A program made the position numbers and the translations under genes. A stretch of 64,000 nucleotides of DNA. Source: Nymphaea colorata (lineage: Eukaryota; Streptophyta; Magnoliopsida; Nymphaeales; Nymphaeaceae). The stretch is taken from positions 17,499,716 to 17,563,715 of the forward strand of contig NC_045144.1 of assembly GCF_008831285.2 (NCBI RefSeq), written 5' to 3'. Within the stretch, counting starts at the first letter, position 1; every line of letters starts with the position of its first letter. The notes beneath the pieces were generated by a model. That model saw nothing but the letters and a program-made list of their open reading frames with translations, did not search any database and was not told the DNA's origin. Shown here one piece after another: positions 25,601 through 38,035 of the stretch.

Positions 25601-27202
25601 AAAAAAAAAGTGGGCCCTTATCTCGAAGCCTCTAACATTGACAATCCTAATGCAGCCAACCTTTCGTTCTTCGCCCTCGTTTCAGGATTAAACTTTTTAA
25701 CCATTTTTCAACTTAAAGGTCTTAAATCATCTTACGTAACCATGCACATGGATCTTTTCTGATTTCAATTCAAAGTGTTTTAATGAATATATATATTACT
25801 GTTCCAAGTTCAACGGACTTTGATAAAAAAAGATACTTTTTTTACTCACCGAGCGTGCTTTTGTTAAGTCACATTTGAGGTGAATCAAATAATGAGAAGG
25901 TCAAAAATCATGTCCCCCAACATTAAAACGTCTAGGTGATATGTTTATGGGGTCATGGCCCCACCTCAAATTTTTTTAAAAATAATTACATGTAAATTAA
26001 AAAAAATCATTTGTTTTATATAAAAATTTTGAAAAATACATTTCAACTGATGTATAATTTAACTATTTTCGTATAAAATTTCCAACTCCATGAGGGCAGC
26101 ATTCATCTAATACTGTCATGTCACATCACATTAACAAGGTGTTGTGAATTCAAAACTCACTCGATTTGACGTAAACATATTAGATCTTATAAAAAGTTCA
26201 GGTAAGCCCAAGGCCCAAAACCTAACCTAGAGAATAAAAGAAATCTTTTTATAAATATAAAATAAAATATAGTTTCAATAATAAAATATATATCATTATT
26301 GAAATAAAATAATATTAAATAATGTACTGGGGCGGACCCAGGCCCGATGAACATCCTTATCCAATGTTGTCACAATCGGCTTGAATCCGCCAATTCGAAT
26401 CAAACCAATGGCAAACCAGCATTATACTTTTCACCGATTCACAAGCAATTCAGCTGAATCGGTGAACCAGCAGCTCTGCTGATTCGGTTCAAGAATCGAA
26501 TTGAAACTCTTCAATTTGATACATGATCCGCAATTTGAGAAATCTTCACATTCCTCGCTTGCCATTTTGAACAAAAAATGAGATCGATCTATTTAGCTGT
26601 GCTGGACCCGAAAACAAATGCGTTTTGAACCTCAGGCATAATTAACATCTGAAAATTGGAGCAACCTTTTGACCTAAGAACAGTAAATTAGGTTGGTGTA
26701 GATCCACCACCAGTTCTGGATCCAAAACGGTAAACTTGTAAACCCTGCCATGTGAGTTCGGATCAGGTAAGGAACCGGGTATGAATCATAATGGACCCAC
26801 TCAAATCCAAATCCAAAGACGTATCTAGTTGACTTGATCTGATGTGGATACCACTCAAGGAAAGTTGTCGATCCACTACCATATGGGCAATCCCGTCCTG
26901 TCCTATCTAAGTGCTTCTTCCTCACTTGATGGCAATCCAACGGCTGAAAATTTAAAAAGAAAAAAAAAAAGATTTTTGCTCTAAAAATCTTCATTGAAGA
27001 TCTTGCTCTAGAAATATATAACAAATTTTCCAAAGCCTAATGGAACCTTATCACGCGCACCAACCACACATTGTGGAGTCTCTGGACAAAATTATTGTGA
27101 CCACGAAGACTTTACTTCAAAGAGGACAATGAGTGAAATGGATGGAATCAATTGGACACAAGAGAGAGACGTACGTCGACATTGATTTCTTTGAAAGTGG
27201 AA

Positions 27203-27245
27203 GCATTTGATAGTGCATAAGACGCATTTGATAGTGCATAAGACG
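27203..27245. repeat. 21-bp tandem duplication
   Basis: GCATTTGATAGTGCATAAGAC is present twice, exactly, head to tail. Not coding. Confidence 0.9.
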
Positions 27246-28035
27246 CAGATAGAAACATGTCTGCATTCTTTTTTCTCATTTTGATCTCCAACAGTAAAGC
27301 ATTTTATTAATGCTCAATTATAAGGTTAGGATGGTTTTGGTATACCTACTCTTTAGTCTTCTCTAAGATGAAACTTACAAAAAACATGCTCAAGTTTTGA
27401 TAAATGCGGCAAGAAAACCATAGTTGGCAAACTGGCCGGGCTGACTCGGGAATCAAGATCGCCTACAAATTCGGTCACGAGTCAAGGTTTGGGCAAGCCA
27501 GAACTTGACTTGGCCCGACTCACCCTTGACTCTCTCGATTTGGTTATGGTTATTTGAATACTCCACCAAGTCGATGAGTCAACTTGCTGAAACCTAGTCA
27601 TCTACTTATCCAAGTCCGAATCACGGGTTTGCTACAGAAACGATCAGGTTCAAGGCCGCCTTTGAACATAGAAGAGATGACTAAATGACAAAAAGGGTAG
27701 ATCAAATCAATTTCACACGGACTTTGAATGCATTAGAAAATTAAGCTGCTCAATGTCACCATTTGTATCTCAACGTTTCAAGTGATTGTAGTTAAATTTG
27801 GCTGCACAAAAGTGATTTACATGAACAATTCGAATTTCTTTAATTTATATTAATTTAAAATTTCAAATCAAATGGACTTCTGATATTTTTATGAAACACA
27901 TAGAATTTGTAAATATATATAGCAATTTGTGTAATTTTTAAAGTTGAATGTCAGGTGAGCGAAAGGGTCAATTCCATTGCCTGAAGCGAAGCTTAAAGGC
28001 CCTCCATTCCCCTTGGTTCTGGATCCTAAGCTACG

Positions 28036-28140
28036 TCGGTGTTAGTGATAAAACATGACACCCTTTAACTTGGATGCCGTGTTCTATCAACTTAAGACAC
28101 AGAACATAGCGTTCACAGAAATCGAACTAGAAACATGCAT
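28036..28140 (-). repeat. SINE-like dispersed repeat, copy 2 (inverted)
   Basis: The reverse complement aligns with 8194-8300: shared blocks include GTGTCTTAAGTTGATAG, CATCCAAGTTAAAGGGT and a B-box-like AGTTCGATTTC. Confidence 0.55.
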
Positions 28141-28395
28141 TTTTCACGCCTCCACCCGGACCAGGCAAGGCCGAATAAATTTCAAAAAAAAAATTGTTAA
28201 ATTAGCGAAAAATTTTGCCTCTCGCGGTCTGGCCTCGGTAGACCTAGACCAGGTCCGGTTCTGGTCCCGGTAGCGCTGGACCCAGGTCCAGAAGAGGCAG
28301 GCCCCTTCGAATGTTTGAAAGGAGAGAGGAAAGTGCCCCGAGCCTCACCTCAATTCCCTTTCTAAAACCCAAAACCGTTCGTTCTCTGAGGAGTG

Positions 28396-28950
28396 AAAAC
28401 CCGATCACATTTTCTGAATGATGCCGCTGCCGCCGGACCGCCGAACCATCTGTGCCCGCTGGACCGTCGTCTGCCGGAATGCTGCGGCGCCGCTCGACCG
28501 CCAGACTGACCAATTACGAAAGCGTGAGTCTCCTTCTCCTCCAGTACTCATCCTCTTCCTCTTCTTGTTCTTCTTCTTTCGTTTCCACATTTTAGATTTA
28601 TGTTTTGTTTCGCAACGCTGGTGTCTGGCAGCCTCAAATTTGTCGGTCGCCGCGGTAGGCTGCTCGCAGGACAACTGACCGTAAGTCTCGCTCTCTTCTA
28701 GGTCTTCTTTTGCTTTGGGCGTTTATTTAGCCCTGCATAATCTTGATTCCATATATTTTTCATTGTGTCACTTGTGATTTTGGTTTTGCTTGAAATTCAA
28801 GCTCACACACGACCCACACACACTCTCTCTCTTTCTCTGTTATTCGTCTTTCCTTCTATATCTCTCTTTCTCGATTATTCGTCTTTTTGTTTCTCTCTGA
28901 AAATCTTGAATCACACCAGAAGGTCGGTCTTCCAATTGCTCGACGACGAT
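28396..28950 (+). other. Putative transcription unit with spliced 5' end, no clear protein
   Basis: A GC-rich block (28415-28510) follows an AAAACCC-containing stretch. Splice signals are good: donor AAAGC|GTGAGT (exon edge 28523), acceptor CATTTTAG (exon from 28596), donor CTGACC|GTAAGT (exon edge 28680), and an acceptor ACACCAG after a long pyrimidine tract (exon from 28920). Joined frames are short: from the ATG at 28418 about 62 codons, or from an ATG at 28478 (MLRRRSTARLTNYES) about 35 codons. Neither matches a family I know. It could be a non-coding RNA, a small-peptide gene, or a first exon whose true downstream exons I missed. The long inverted repeat at 29180-31262 lies downstream and would be in its intron or 3' part. 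Confidence 0.35.
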
Positions 28951-29179
28951 AAGGTGGGAGGATTTGGGGATAAATATCGACGTAGATGAAAATGATGAAG
29001 ATCGAGGTTCCAAGATGCTATGGGGGAAGAAGTAGAAGGACATCGGGGTTCCTTTTCTCTTTTGGGCGAATTCGATCCCATGATCGATTGACCATCGATC
29101 TCTATTGCATTGTAAGTTTCTGTGTGGCATCGCTCTCGTTCTAAGTTGGCGTTCGTAATCTGATCTTTCATCCATCGGA

Positions 29180-31262
29180 AGAGCTTAGTGATAACAAGTA
29201 ATACTGTAATAAGAACAGACAAGCATATCTAAATAGAAAAAGCTTTTAGAAATAAATACATAACTAATTGCGGATGAACATTTCTTTATTGATCTTAAAA
29301 AAATATACATCATCATAACTACTAACTACTTACGGGATGAACATTTCTTTATTGTTTTTTAAAAAAATGTACATCCTATCTTCCTATCTTTTTTAACCCA
29401 TAGTTATACTATTTATTCACTTACGAATACATCATAGAAGGTGTACTTACGAATACATAGAAGGTGTAAAAGGAAGGAAGGAAAAAGAATGTTTTTCTTT
29501 CTCTATACATAAGTATGGACATAAGATTTCTCCCTTCATCCTCAATGTAACAATGTAAAGTGAGGATTTTGTAAAAGGCTTCTGAAGTCTCGAGAGAGGT
29601 TTACGTGTCCTCTACTTTAAAGTAGTTTTATCCACAACTTTTTCGCTTTTGGCGATAGTGAGTGAACAGATAAATTTTTGTTAGTGGATGTTCTGCCATA
29701 TGCGATGAAGTGTGCTTTAATTTTTTTTGACAAAACATCTTTTAGCTGAGTGGTCTTTTAAAAGGAACCACTTTCTTTTGTTTTTCACATGGTGCCAACA
29801 TTCAGCAGAGTGGTGTTAAAAGAACCATTTCCTTTTATTCTTCACATGAACATATTGTCTGGAGATGAATTATATTTTCTCTTGTAATGTGGTCTCAATG
29901 GAGTACGTAGGAAGATGAGCTGTGCTTTTCTTTGTGCTACTATCAGCCTTCTTACTATAAAAATCTTTAGTCCTTCTTTACTGTATCTTATTGCCATTTT
30001 CCTTTTACACGTGGAGCAAGTGCCTGCTTGGTGCTTTGTGAGGTGGCAATAGACTCTGGCTGTATCATCAGAGTCTTGTATGTTTCCTTTGTCTATGCGA
30101 TCTATGAATCTTCGAAGTATGCCAATGCAATGATATTTTTCTTTTTTGTGCGAATTGTAAATAACACTGGTGGAAGAATGATGTCATCATATTCTTCTTT
30201 ATGCTTGTGATTTTGCAGTGTTTACAATAATATTTATACTCAAGGCACATCTCTAAAGTACAAATTTTATTTGGTTCTCTATTTGGGGATAGGGTTTTTG
30301 CTTTATTCGGTATGAAAATTATTATAAACACTGCAAAATCACAAGAAGAAAAAGAGAGATGGTGGCATCATTCTTCCACCAGTATATGTGTTATTTACAG
30401 CTCACACAAAAAAGAAAGATGCCACTGCATTGGCAAACTTTAAGGATTCATAGATCGTATAGACAAAGAGGACATACAAGACTTTCAAGATACAATCAAA
30501 GCCTATCGTCACATCGTACACGCACTTGCTACGTGTGTGGAAGGAAAATGACAATAGGAAAAAACAAAGAAGGACTAAAGATTTTTACAGTAAAAAGGCC
30601 GATAATAGCACGCGGAAATATACAACCCATCTTTCCACATACTCCACTGAGACCACATTACAAGAGAAAATCCGATTCCTCTCCAAACAATATGTTCATG
30701 TGAACAATAAAAAAAAAGTTTTTCTAAGACTACTCCGCCGAAAGTCAGCACCATGTTAAAAACAAAAGAAAGTAGTTCCTTTTAAAGGACCACTCAGTAG
30801 AAAGATTTTTTCTCAGAAAAATCAAAGCACACTCTATTGCATATGACAGAGCATCCACTAATAAAAAAATCTTATCACTTTACTCACTAACGTAAAAAGC
30901 GAAAAAGCTGCGGATAAGACTATTTTGAAGTGGAAGACACGTAAGCCTCTCTTGAGATTTCAGAAGTCTCTATAAAATCTTCATTCTACATTGAGGATGA
31001 GAGGAAAAATCTTACGCCAAGACTTGTGTGTAGAGAAAGAAACTTTGTTTTTTCCTTCCTTTTACAGCTTCTATAGTGTATTCCTAGGGAAAGAAATGGT
31101 ACTAGCCATGGGCTAGGAAAAGAACCTCTCTTAAAATAGATAATGTACTCAAGATTAATAAAGGAATGCTCATCCTGTAAGTAGTTCTGTATTTATTTCT
31201 AAAAGCTTTTTTGTGTTTCCATATGCTTGTCGGTTCTTACTACTTGTGATTTGCTGTGCCTC
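29180..31262. mobile_element. Long inverted repeat (foldback-like), about 2.1 kb
   Basis: The left arm (about 29180-30245) and the right arm (about 30305-31262) are reverse complements over almost their whole length, at roughly 80% by eye, with a loop of about 60 nt around 30275. Matching blocks in order are ATATGCTTGTC, AATAAATACATAACTA/AGTAGTTCTGTATTTATT, GCGAAAAAGCT with CACGTAA, CCACTCAG and CAAAGCACAC, TGAACATATTG, CCATTTTCC, CATTGGCA, and TGCAAAATCACAAG. The short frames in it are shadows of the repeat. It could be a Foldback or Mutator-like non-autonomous element, or an inverted duplication. RNA from it would form a long imperfect hairpin. Confidence 0.85.
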
Positions 31263-31950
31263 GTCTATTAGTCTCTCTATTCTTGTAATAACTGAAGTGC
31301 CTAGGCGTGAAGTACCAACCAAGCTATGTCATAGTTGGTACCAAATTTTGGCTCCATATCTTGGTAATGGCTTTTTTCTAATTAAGACAAGAAGAATGCT
31401 GCCATTGTCTGTTCTTATCGGGTCTCAGAGGTTCATGTCCGGTACATTTGACCTGATTCGGATTTTCCATTTGCTTGTTTTTTTTCTTCTGATTGGCAAG
31501 CTTGGGGTATGGTACAACTGTATCGGTTCGATAAGGCTTTTGTAAAAACACATCCTATATATTTATCTAATAGCGTTTGTGTCCGCCACCGCCAGATATA
31601 TAGGGGTTCCCTTTCTTCTATGAGATCTTGTGGTCAGATTTGCATATGTAATTGCACTTAAATATTATTCCGGCCGAAAGGCCTTTTGATTGATGTATTC
31701 AGAATCATGGAACTGGAGATCAAAATGCTCATTTGCTCATTTGCTGAGAAAGTAGAATTATTAAATAAAGAGGGCCTTTTGTTTTTAGAATTAAGAAACT
31801 AAAACATGAAATTTTAATTCCAATCGAACCAAAATTCCAAAGCATTGAACGCCCTTAAGAAACTTTTGCTTGAATACTGATGGCAATGACTGGCTCATGA
31901 TCATACTGGCGAGCACAAATTGTTCGTGGTTTGCTCAACAAGGAAGCCAT

Positions 31951-32056
31951 TAGCAGTAAATAATTGAAAAGATCACTTTGAAGAACGTACCTGTCTTGTC
32001 TTTAGCAGTAAATAATTGAAAAGATCACTTTGAAGAACGTACCTGTCTTGTCCTTA
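31951..32056. repeat. 52-bp tandem duplication
   Basis: TAGCAGTAAATAATTGAAAA plus GATCACTTTGAAGAACGTACCTGTCTTGTC is present twice in a row with one or no change. Confidence 0.92.
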
Positions 32057-34697
32057 GCTCTCGATCACTGGTGTCAAAACAACCATGGATGGACTAATTG
32101 ACCTGCCCAGTGGGGGGCCCCGCAAGTCATCAATGCCGTTCATTCTCTCAAGCGGCCGGTTTACGGAGAAGAGTAGTAGATGTTGGCGTGATCTGAATCA
32201 GTCTGCTACTCAAAACCTTCCGTCGGCTTCTCTTGCTTAATTCCTGAAAGATAAAAAATATGTATGCACATGTTTGAATCTTTGACGGTAGATTAATTAA
32301 GGTATATATCCAAACATAGATATGGTCAAATGAAAGACATTGAAATCTGAATAATGATTTTTTTTTTTTTATTCAAGTCAGGCAGCCACCTGCGCTCGTG
32401 AAAATGTTGTTGCGGTGCCGTCAACATAAATGCAACGCATTTAGTTTTTCATTATCAATATGGGCGAAGTGGAAAGTAATTTACATTACAACAGATGCAG
32501 GTAACTTTGTCGTTGATCAAAAATAACGGTGGCCAGGTCGCGACGATGATCACAATTCAAAAGTGAAGGTATGTGAAAAAGAAAATATGTGCATGTTGCT
32601 TGTTGCATGGCGTTCACGTGCAAGCAATACAGGTAACGCTTGCTTGAGTTTCCGACCAATATTAGCATTATATGTTTGATCTTGACAAATTAAGTTGTCA
32701 TTATACTAATGGGATTACACTTAATTACGACTTATTGTGCAAAAGTATCGAGTGGCATCATAATTTCTACTAATTTTATGAATGTTTATTGGTCGATGGT
32801 CGAGCTTCTTCTCTCACATGTTGATGTGGCCAACTTACGCGTATAGCTCCTTTATGGAAAATTGCATGCGTGCATTATGCATGTGTGTTGGTCGTGGCTT
32901 TCATGAATGTTCGTATTCACATCTCTTGCATGCACATGCATCTTATCATCGGCTTACTTACGCCTATGGAATATTTTGAAGGATGAATAATTAGACTATG
33001 CCATAACTTAATTTGGGCCTTCTAAGCGGCCATAGGGGAAGGAAAGTGTTCGGCCTTATGTTGGATCCATTTTTACAGTGTTAGACTTAATCTGGTCGTC
33101 TTTAATTGGATTCGTGTTCACATTTGGATCATACACGAATTTTTGGGATATCTGACTTTTTCTTTTATTACTTGAATTAAAGTCCTTATTAAATCTCATG
33201 AGATTTGGATATCTAAATGGAGTGCGGAGTCTTGGTCCATTAGGATTTGGATTTAAATAAGTATCTGGTTAAATTTTGGATGCGGATTGAGATGAGATTT
33301 AGTTTTAATATTTAATGTCAATACATTTAGGCATTTGGTTCTTAAAATATATATTATACTGCAGTTCGAATTAGGTTTAAATGTTGAATTCGGAGGATGT
33401 GAATTTTTAAAAACAGAGTTGGATTGGATTCGAATATGGTATGAAAAGTGTTTAATTTGTATTTAAATCCGATCGTGTGAACATCCACAAAAGCAGATAT
33501 GGCTAAAAGTACATCATATTCGGATTAATTTAATCAATTGACATCCTGTTAGCAGGTGTTACAAAAACCACCCAATTGATCAGTTCGAATTAGTTGGTTT
33601 CCATATGTGTGTCTTATTTAAATATTTTTCGGAGTTTTTGATATTATTTTTTACATTTTTTCTGATTGTCTTTTCAGAAAAATACATGTTTTAATCATTT
33701 TTTGTTATGATTCACAAGCGATTCAGTTGAATCGACGACATGGCCAATTTGATTTAAAAACCTTTTTATGACGCTGGTATGTAGAATTCACTTGGTGTTG
33801 CATAGGCACTTTTGCACCTTAATTAGGATGATCAAATTTAACAATCCCAGGACGATCTGAGGCGATCAATATATTAAACTAACACCACTCTGAGGCAAAT
33901 GTATGGGGTGATACTAATCTTTTGCTAACAGTTTTCCAGTTTTGTGAGAATCGTCACCCTGTCATATCCATCATTGAACGGTGATCTTAGGCAAATTTCT
34001 TCTCCATTCAGGTATAATTCTTTGCATGAACCAGTCCAATTTGAAGTACTCAAGCACAGAATCAAGAAAGCTGCACAACCAAATTGTGGCCTAATCCGAT
34101 CTCTTCTAATTGGTTTCGGGTTTGGACTAGGACGACTACAAGATTTGAAACCGAGCATGAATTAATTGGGCACGAATGAAGTTCCACATTTATATGTAAT
34201 CAGACCGGATCCGGGCCCGATCTCAGACTTAAACTCGAATTTTGTACACCGAAACTGAATCCAGTTGCCATTCAGATTCTACCCATTTTATCAGTACGAA
34301 CGACCAAATGTTTTCAAATTAGGAACAGTGATCCGATAACTCCGACCTGCCATTAACATCCCTACACTTTGTTGTTCCATTGGAGGAATGAAGTTTCCTA
34401 CAACTCCCATTAGAGTAGCGGAACTCATCTCTGTGAAATGTACTGTCAATTTAGTTTCATGTCATTTATTAGGTTTACACATAGGCCTGAGACTGATCCA
34501 AGTTGCACGTGCCTGAACTATACCTTTGCCAGGCCTTGCCTGGTTCTTCACCATTCATCAAATCTCATCCTGCTTTCTGGGTCCTGCCTCAGGCAAGGTG
34601 CAACCCCAGCCTCTTTTAACCCTTTCAATTTATGGTTGCAGTAATGGGCAGCTGATACATAGAAGCGAAAAGTTAATATGTCTCTTTCTCTCTGTCT

Positions 34698-34737
34698 CAC
34701 ACACACACGCACACACAGAGACGTGTGTGTGTGTGTT
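34698..34737. repeat. (AC)n/(GT)n inverted microsatellite
   Basis: An (AC)n run, then AGAGA, then a (GT)n run. The halves are complementary, so the 40 nt can form a hairpin in either strand. Confidence 0.85.
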
Positions 34738-36827
34738 GGGGCCATGCATGGGACTGGCAGGAGAGTTGATAGCTGCCTTGATCAGAGTTGGCCTAGACTT
34801 TGGTACCCTGCGGGCTAGAGGGCCTAAGCCTTAGATCCACTTTCATGGGACAAAATGGTAAAGACATGACTCACCATTGCTTTTAACACTGACCATTGTC
34901 CTCTGTAAATGGTACAGAAAGGAAGATCCTCCTGTTATATCTTTAAATCCATCGTCTTCTTTAAATGGCATGAATTGTGGTTGTAGCCTCACACATTAAG
35001 GATCTCTTTTAACATTTTGCCTGCATGATGGAGATGTGTCAAGGAATTTATTAATGGTTGCATTTAAGATGATTAATTGCTATTTGGTAGGTCTGAAACT
35101 GGAACCAGCTGTATTTACATAGTCTTTTAAACAAGTCCAACTGTATTGGTGTTGTCTTTTAAGTAAGTCTGGATGAGAAGACACTTAGAAAGATGAAGGG
35201 AAAGATCTTACACCATTGATGCGTATGAGAAACTAGCTAAGTTGGGTTCCTATTAGCTTCCAATTCTAGTCTTGCCACCTGTGGAAAAGATAGAAGATTT
35301 CTTTGGGGGAATACGTTGCTATACTCTAGCCACATGCCTTCACACTCACAAATACACGTACACACAGACACAAATACTCTCTCTCCCTCTCTCTCTCTCT
35401 CTCACACACACAGCCCATGCTGACAAAATAATGGAGCCTTTAAGAAATGAATGTACGATTGCTGCTAGTAAAGATTGCACAATGTTTTGCAATGTGCTGT
35501 CTACGTATAGAATAGCTGCAGGAAGAAATTAGGCATAATCTGATGAGTCACTGATCCACATGGTGTCTAGGAGTTTAGCTCTTTCTTTTGTGGGTACGTA
35601 CAAGGGGGTTGCCCTCTCAGCTAATTAGCTGGGCTACCATGGTCCTTGAATGCGGAGAAGCTTGAGTATAGTTAGGCTTGTAGTTGTAGGTGAAGGACTT
35701 CCAACACCATCATATTTACATGACCAAGCTGGTACAAAGATCAAGACCATTTTTCTCAGGTTGGACCATCATGGTAACAAGATTCTTTCAGTACTCAAAT
35801 CTTCACAACAAGATAGCACTACTTGGCTTGCTTCCACACTGAACTTCTGCCATGAGTAATGAAAACTGGCTCATTGCGAAGCTTAGGAGGGTGTTTGAAT
35901 GATTGCAGAAGTAATTCAGGTTGGAAGACTTCCGTCCGACTTTTTCCCCCTTCCTTTTCATGAAAAGACCGTATCTGTCGTAGCGTTCTACTGTGCTTGA
36001 AGTGAGTAGTACTGGTGCTTGAAGTTTCATGCCATTCTCGAGCTTAATCAACCAATTCAGTTTCTTCCATACTCGGGCATTAATGGCCGCTGCTACATGT
36101 GTAGTTCGTTTTAGTTAGTAAGAGATCGAGATTGTAGTAATGGTGGCCTAAGTTGGTGGAACCAGAATGGGGTGCGATAGAAGTGCACAGCTTTTGTACT
36201 GATTACATTTCGGCAGAAGATCTGTTCTACCGTTGTTGCAGCGTTGCAGATCTTTGATTCCTTCGTGATCTCTTGTTGACGCAATAAGAACTTTAACGTG
36301 GAATGATGGTAAGTCGACATTTTTCTGCATAGCTTTGTAAAGTTAATCAACGTTAACGTTATTTATGGAAGCATCCAATTAAATAGAAACACCTGACTAA
36401 TGTACTGGCGTAAATCAACAGGAACAAGATGGGGTGATATGGCGTCCATTTGCATGCTACAAAATTACATATGATGCTGCATATTTACGCACAACAGCAC
36501 AAAACTAAAAAGAGTATTTCCTTGGTTTCCCATAGCAACCTTATAGAAGGGTCTGTTGACATTTACCAATGCTGGCCTTTTGTATTTTATACGAGTGTGT
36601 TCATGTAATTTGGAGCCCAAATATATCCCCATCTTCCAACACGGTCATGTTATGGCTCCTCTGGGGCATGAAACAATCAGACACATAAATTTGGCTAATA
36701 TTTCTCCTCATCAACCTTGTTATTGCATTATTATCTTGGATAAAGGGAGTTAGAAGAAGGCGCGCTATGCTATTTTCAGTTGTAGTTTTCATGGAATGCT
36801 GCACTCTCAGGCTTACATATGCCGAAA

Positions 36828-36942
<115 letters not shown>

Positions 36943-37108
36943 AAAGCCTTTGTAAACCATCCGAAGAGAATATTTTCTACAAATGAAGACGAGAAAAACA
37001 AAGAAGAAGAAATTAAGGGAGAAAGAAAAGAAAGACGACGACATGAACCAAAGAGTGTAACGGGGAGTTCGTCCATTTTCCGGTGGACCCACGGCCAACC
37101 CTAACCGG

Positions 37109-37849
37109 TCAGTGGAGATGGGGCGGGGCCCCACCGCAGCCACCGAAGTCAAAACCCTCCGCACCGAAGACCGGGAAGTTGGGCCCGCAAGTGGGCCCCA
37201 AGTCCCAGGCATTGAGGCCGTCGAGGCCCACCATCATCTGATCTCCCCACGTTCCCTGCGCCACCTCGCAGACGGCGGCCCCTGGTTGCACCGGCATTTG
37301 CAGCGACGGGTCTCCGGCGACTCCCTGCGGCAGAAATCCCTGCAAAGGCGACCCCACGGAGAACTGGTTTGGGACGGGAACCCACCCCTCGATGCCCGGA
37401 ACGGTCGGAAGTGGGCAAGTGAAGCGGCTGTCCGGCGAGAATGAGGAAGGGAACTCGAAGCCAGCAGCGGCGAGGGACGCCATGGACGGCGTGAAGGGGT
37501 GGGTGATGAGGTGGTCGTCCGGGGAGATGATGGTCGTGACGGAGGAACCGTGGGGCATGTCGGAGTACATGAAGTTGGTCTTGGCGCGGGCGCCGCGCAT
37601 CGACCGGGCGGCGCGGTCGTAGGCGAGGGCCGCCTCCTCTGCCGTGTCGTAGGTCCCAAGCCAGTGCCGTTCCTTCGTCGCAGGATCCCGTATCTCAGCA
37701 GCGTACCTCCCCCACGGCCGCCTCCTCACCCCTAGAAACCGACCGGGCTCGTTCTGCCTTCGCCGACCCTTAGGAGTGGAAGACGAAGATGAAGAAGAGT
37801 GGGATGATGATGAGGACGACGACTGAGGTGTGGCAGTACCGAAATCCAT
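37109..37849 (-). CDS. AP2/ERF transcription factor, PUCHI/LEP/FZP-like (group VIII)
   Basis: An intronless 246-residue protein. Residues 10-24 are Ser tracts, then KGRRRQ (27-32) gives a basic stretch that may act in nuclear import. One AP2/ERF DNA-binding domain lies at about 37-94: [40 protein letters not shown] and RGARAKTNF. The AAEIRD form (Ala and Asp, not Val/Glu) places it in ERF rather than DREB. Directly after it comes [18 protein letters not shown] (95-112), a block I associate with PUCHI, LEAFY PETIOLE and grass FRIZZY PANICLE/BD1, regulators of meristem and floral fate. The C-terminus is Gly/Pro/aromatic-rich without an evident EAR motif. The family binds GCC-box-like DNA. The start ATG at 37849 is the first in the frame near a CT-rich leader. 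The coding part is far more GC-rich than its flanks, so antisense frames of 70-140 codons are shadows. Which member it corresponds to cannot be decided. Confidence 0.96.
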   Translation of the reverse strand: MDFGTATPQSSSSSSSHSSSSSSSTPKGRRRQNEPGRFLGVRRRPWGRYAAEIRDPATKERHWLGTYDTAEEAALAYDRAARSMRGARAKTNFMYSDMPHGSSVTTIISPDDHLITHPFTPSMASLAAAGFEFPSSFSPDSRFTCPLPTVPGIEGWVPVPNQFSVGSPLQGFLPQGVAGDPSLQMPVQPGAAVCEVAQGTWGDQMMVGLDGLNAWDLGPTCGPNFPVFGAEGFDFGGCGGAPPHLH

Positions 37850-37911
37850 TACAGCAAAGGAGCAAAATTTCCTTTTCCTAATGGGATCTGTGTTGCTGGT
37901 GATGGATGGAA

Positions 37912-37947
<36 letters not shown>
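37912..37947. promoter_or_regulatory. CT/GA repeat in leader of the ERF gene
   Basis: About 18 CT units on the plus strand (GA on the transcript strand) between start codon and TATA box. GA-rich leaders can bind BPC/GAGA-binding proteins in plants; here this is inference. Confidence 0.6.
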
Positions 37948-37948
<1 letters not shown>

Positions 37949-38028
37949 GATCTCTCTGAACTCCTTTCTGTTTGCTAGCTCGTACCCTCGTGTGGTCTCT
38001 TCTCCCTCATTAGTGCATGCTCTCTGGG

Positions 38029-38035
38029 TTTTATA
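38029..38035 (-). promoter_or_regulatory. TATA box of the ERF gene
   Basis: TATAAAA on the minus strand (CCCTATAAAACCC), 180 nt before the start codon, giving an expected transcription start near 38000 and a leader of about 150 nt that contains the GA repeat. Confidence 0.75.

Larger units (their letters stand above)
22613..28395. other. Intergenic, repeat-rich
   Basis: No gene is supported. The stretch contains diverged GAATCCGAAT-type repeats (23510-23700), two copies of an AT-rich repeat (23808-23878 and 25984-26048), poly(A) at 24200-24217, a 21-bp tandem duplication at 27203-27245 and a SINE-like copy at 28036-28140. The 81-codon minus frame at 23879-24124 has no recognised domain. Confidence 0.5.
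31263..36827. other. Intergenic stretch before the ERF gene
   Basis: No gene is supported. Minor features are a 52-bp tandem duplication (31951-32056), diverged GGATTCGAAT repeats (33060-33490), an ACCGATTCAG-type fragment near 33710, a purine/pyrimidine hairpin at 34698-34737 and a CT/AC run at 35376-35411. The 110-codon plus frame at 31213-31545 starts inside the inverted repeat and has no recognised domain. Confidence 0.45.

Noticed and set aside
37112-37735. Several 70-140 codon frames on both strands over the ERF gene
   Set aside because: They are shadows of the GC-rich ERF coding sequence, which has a clear AP2 domain and all the expected residues.
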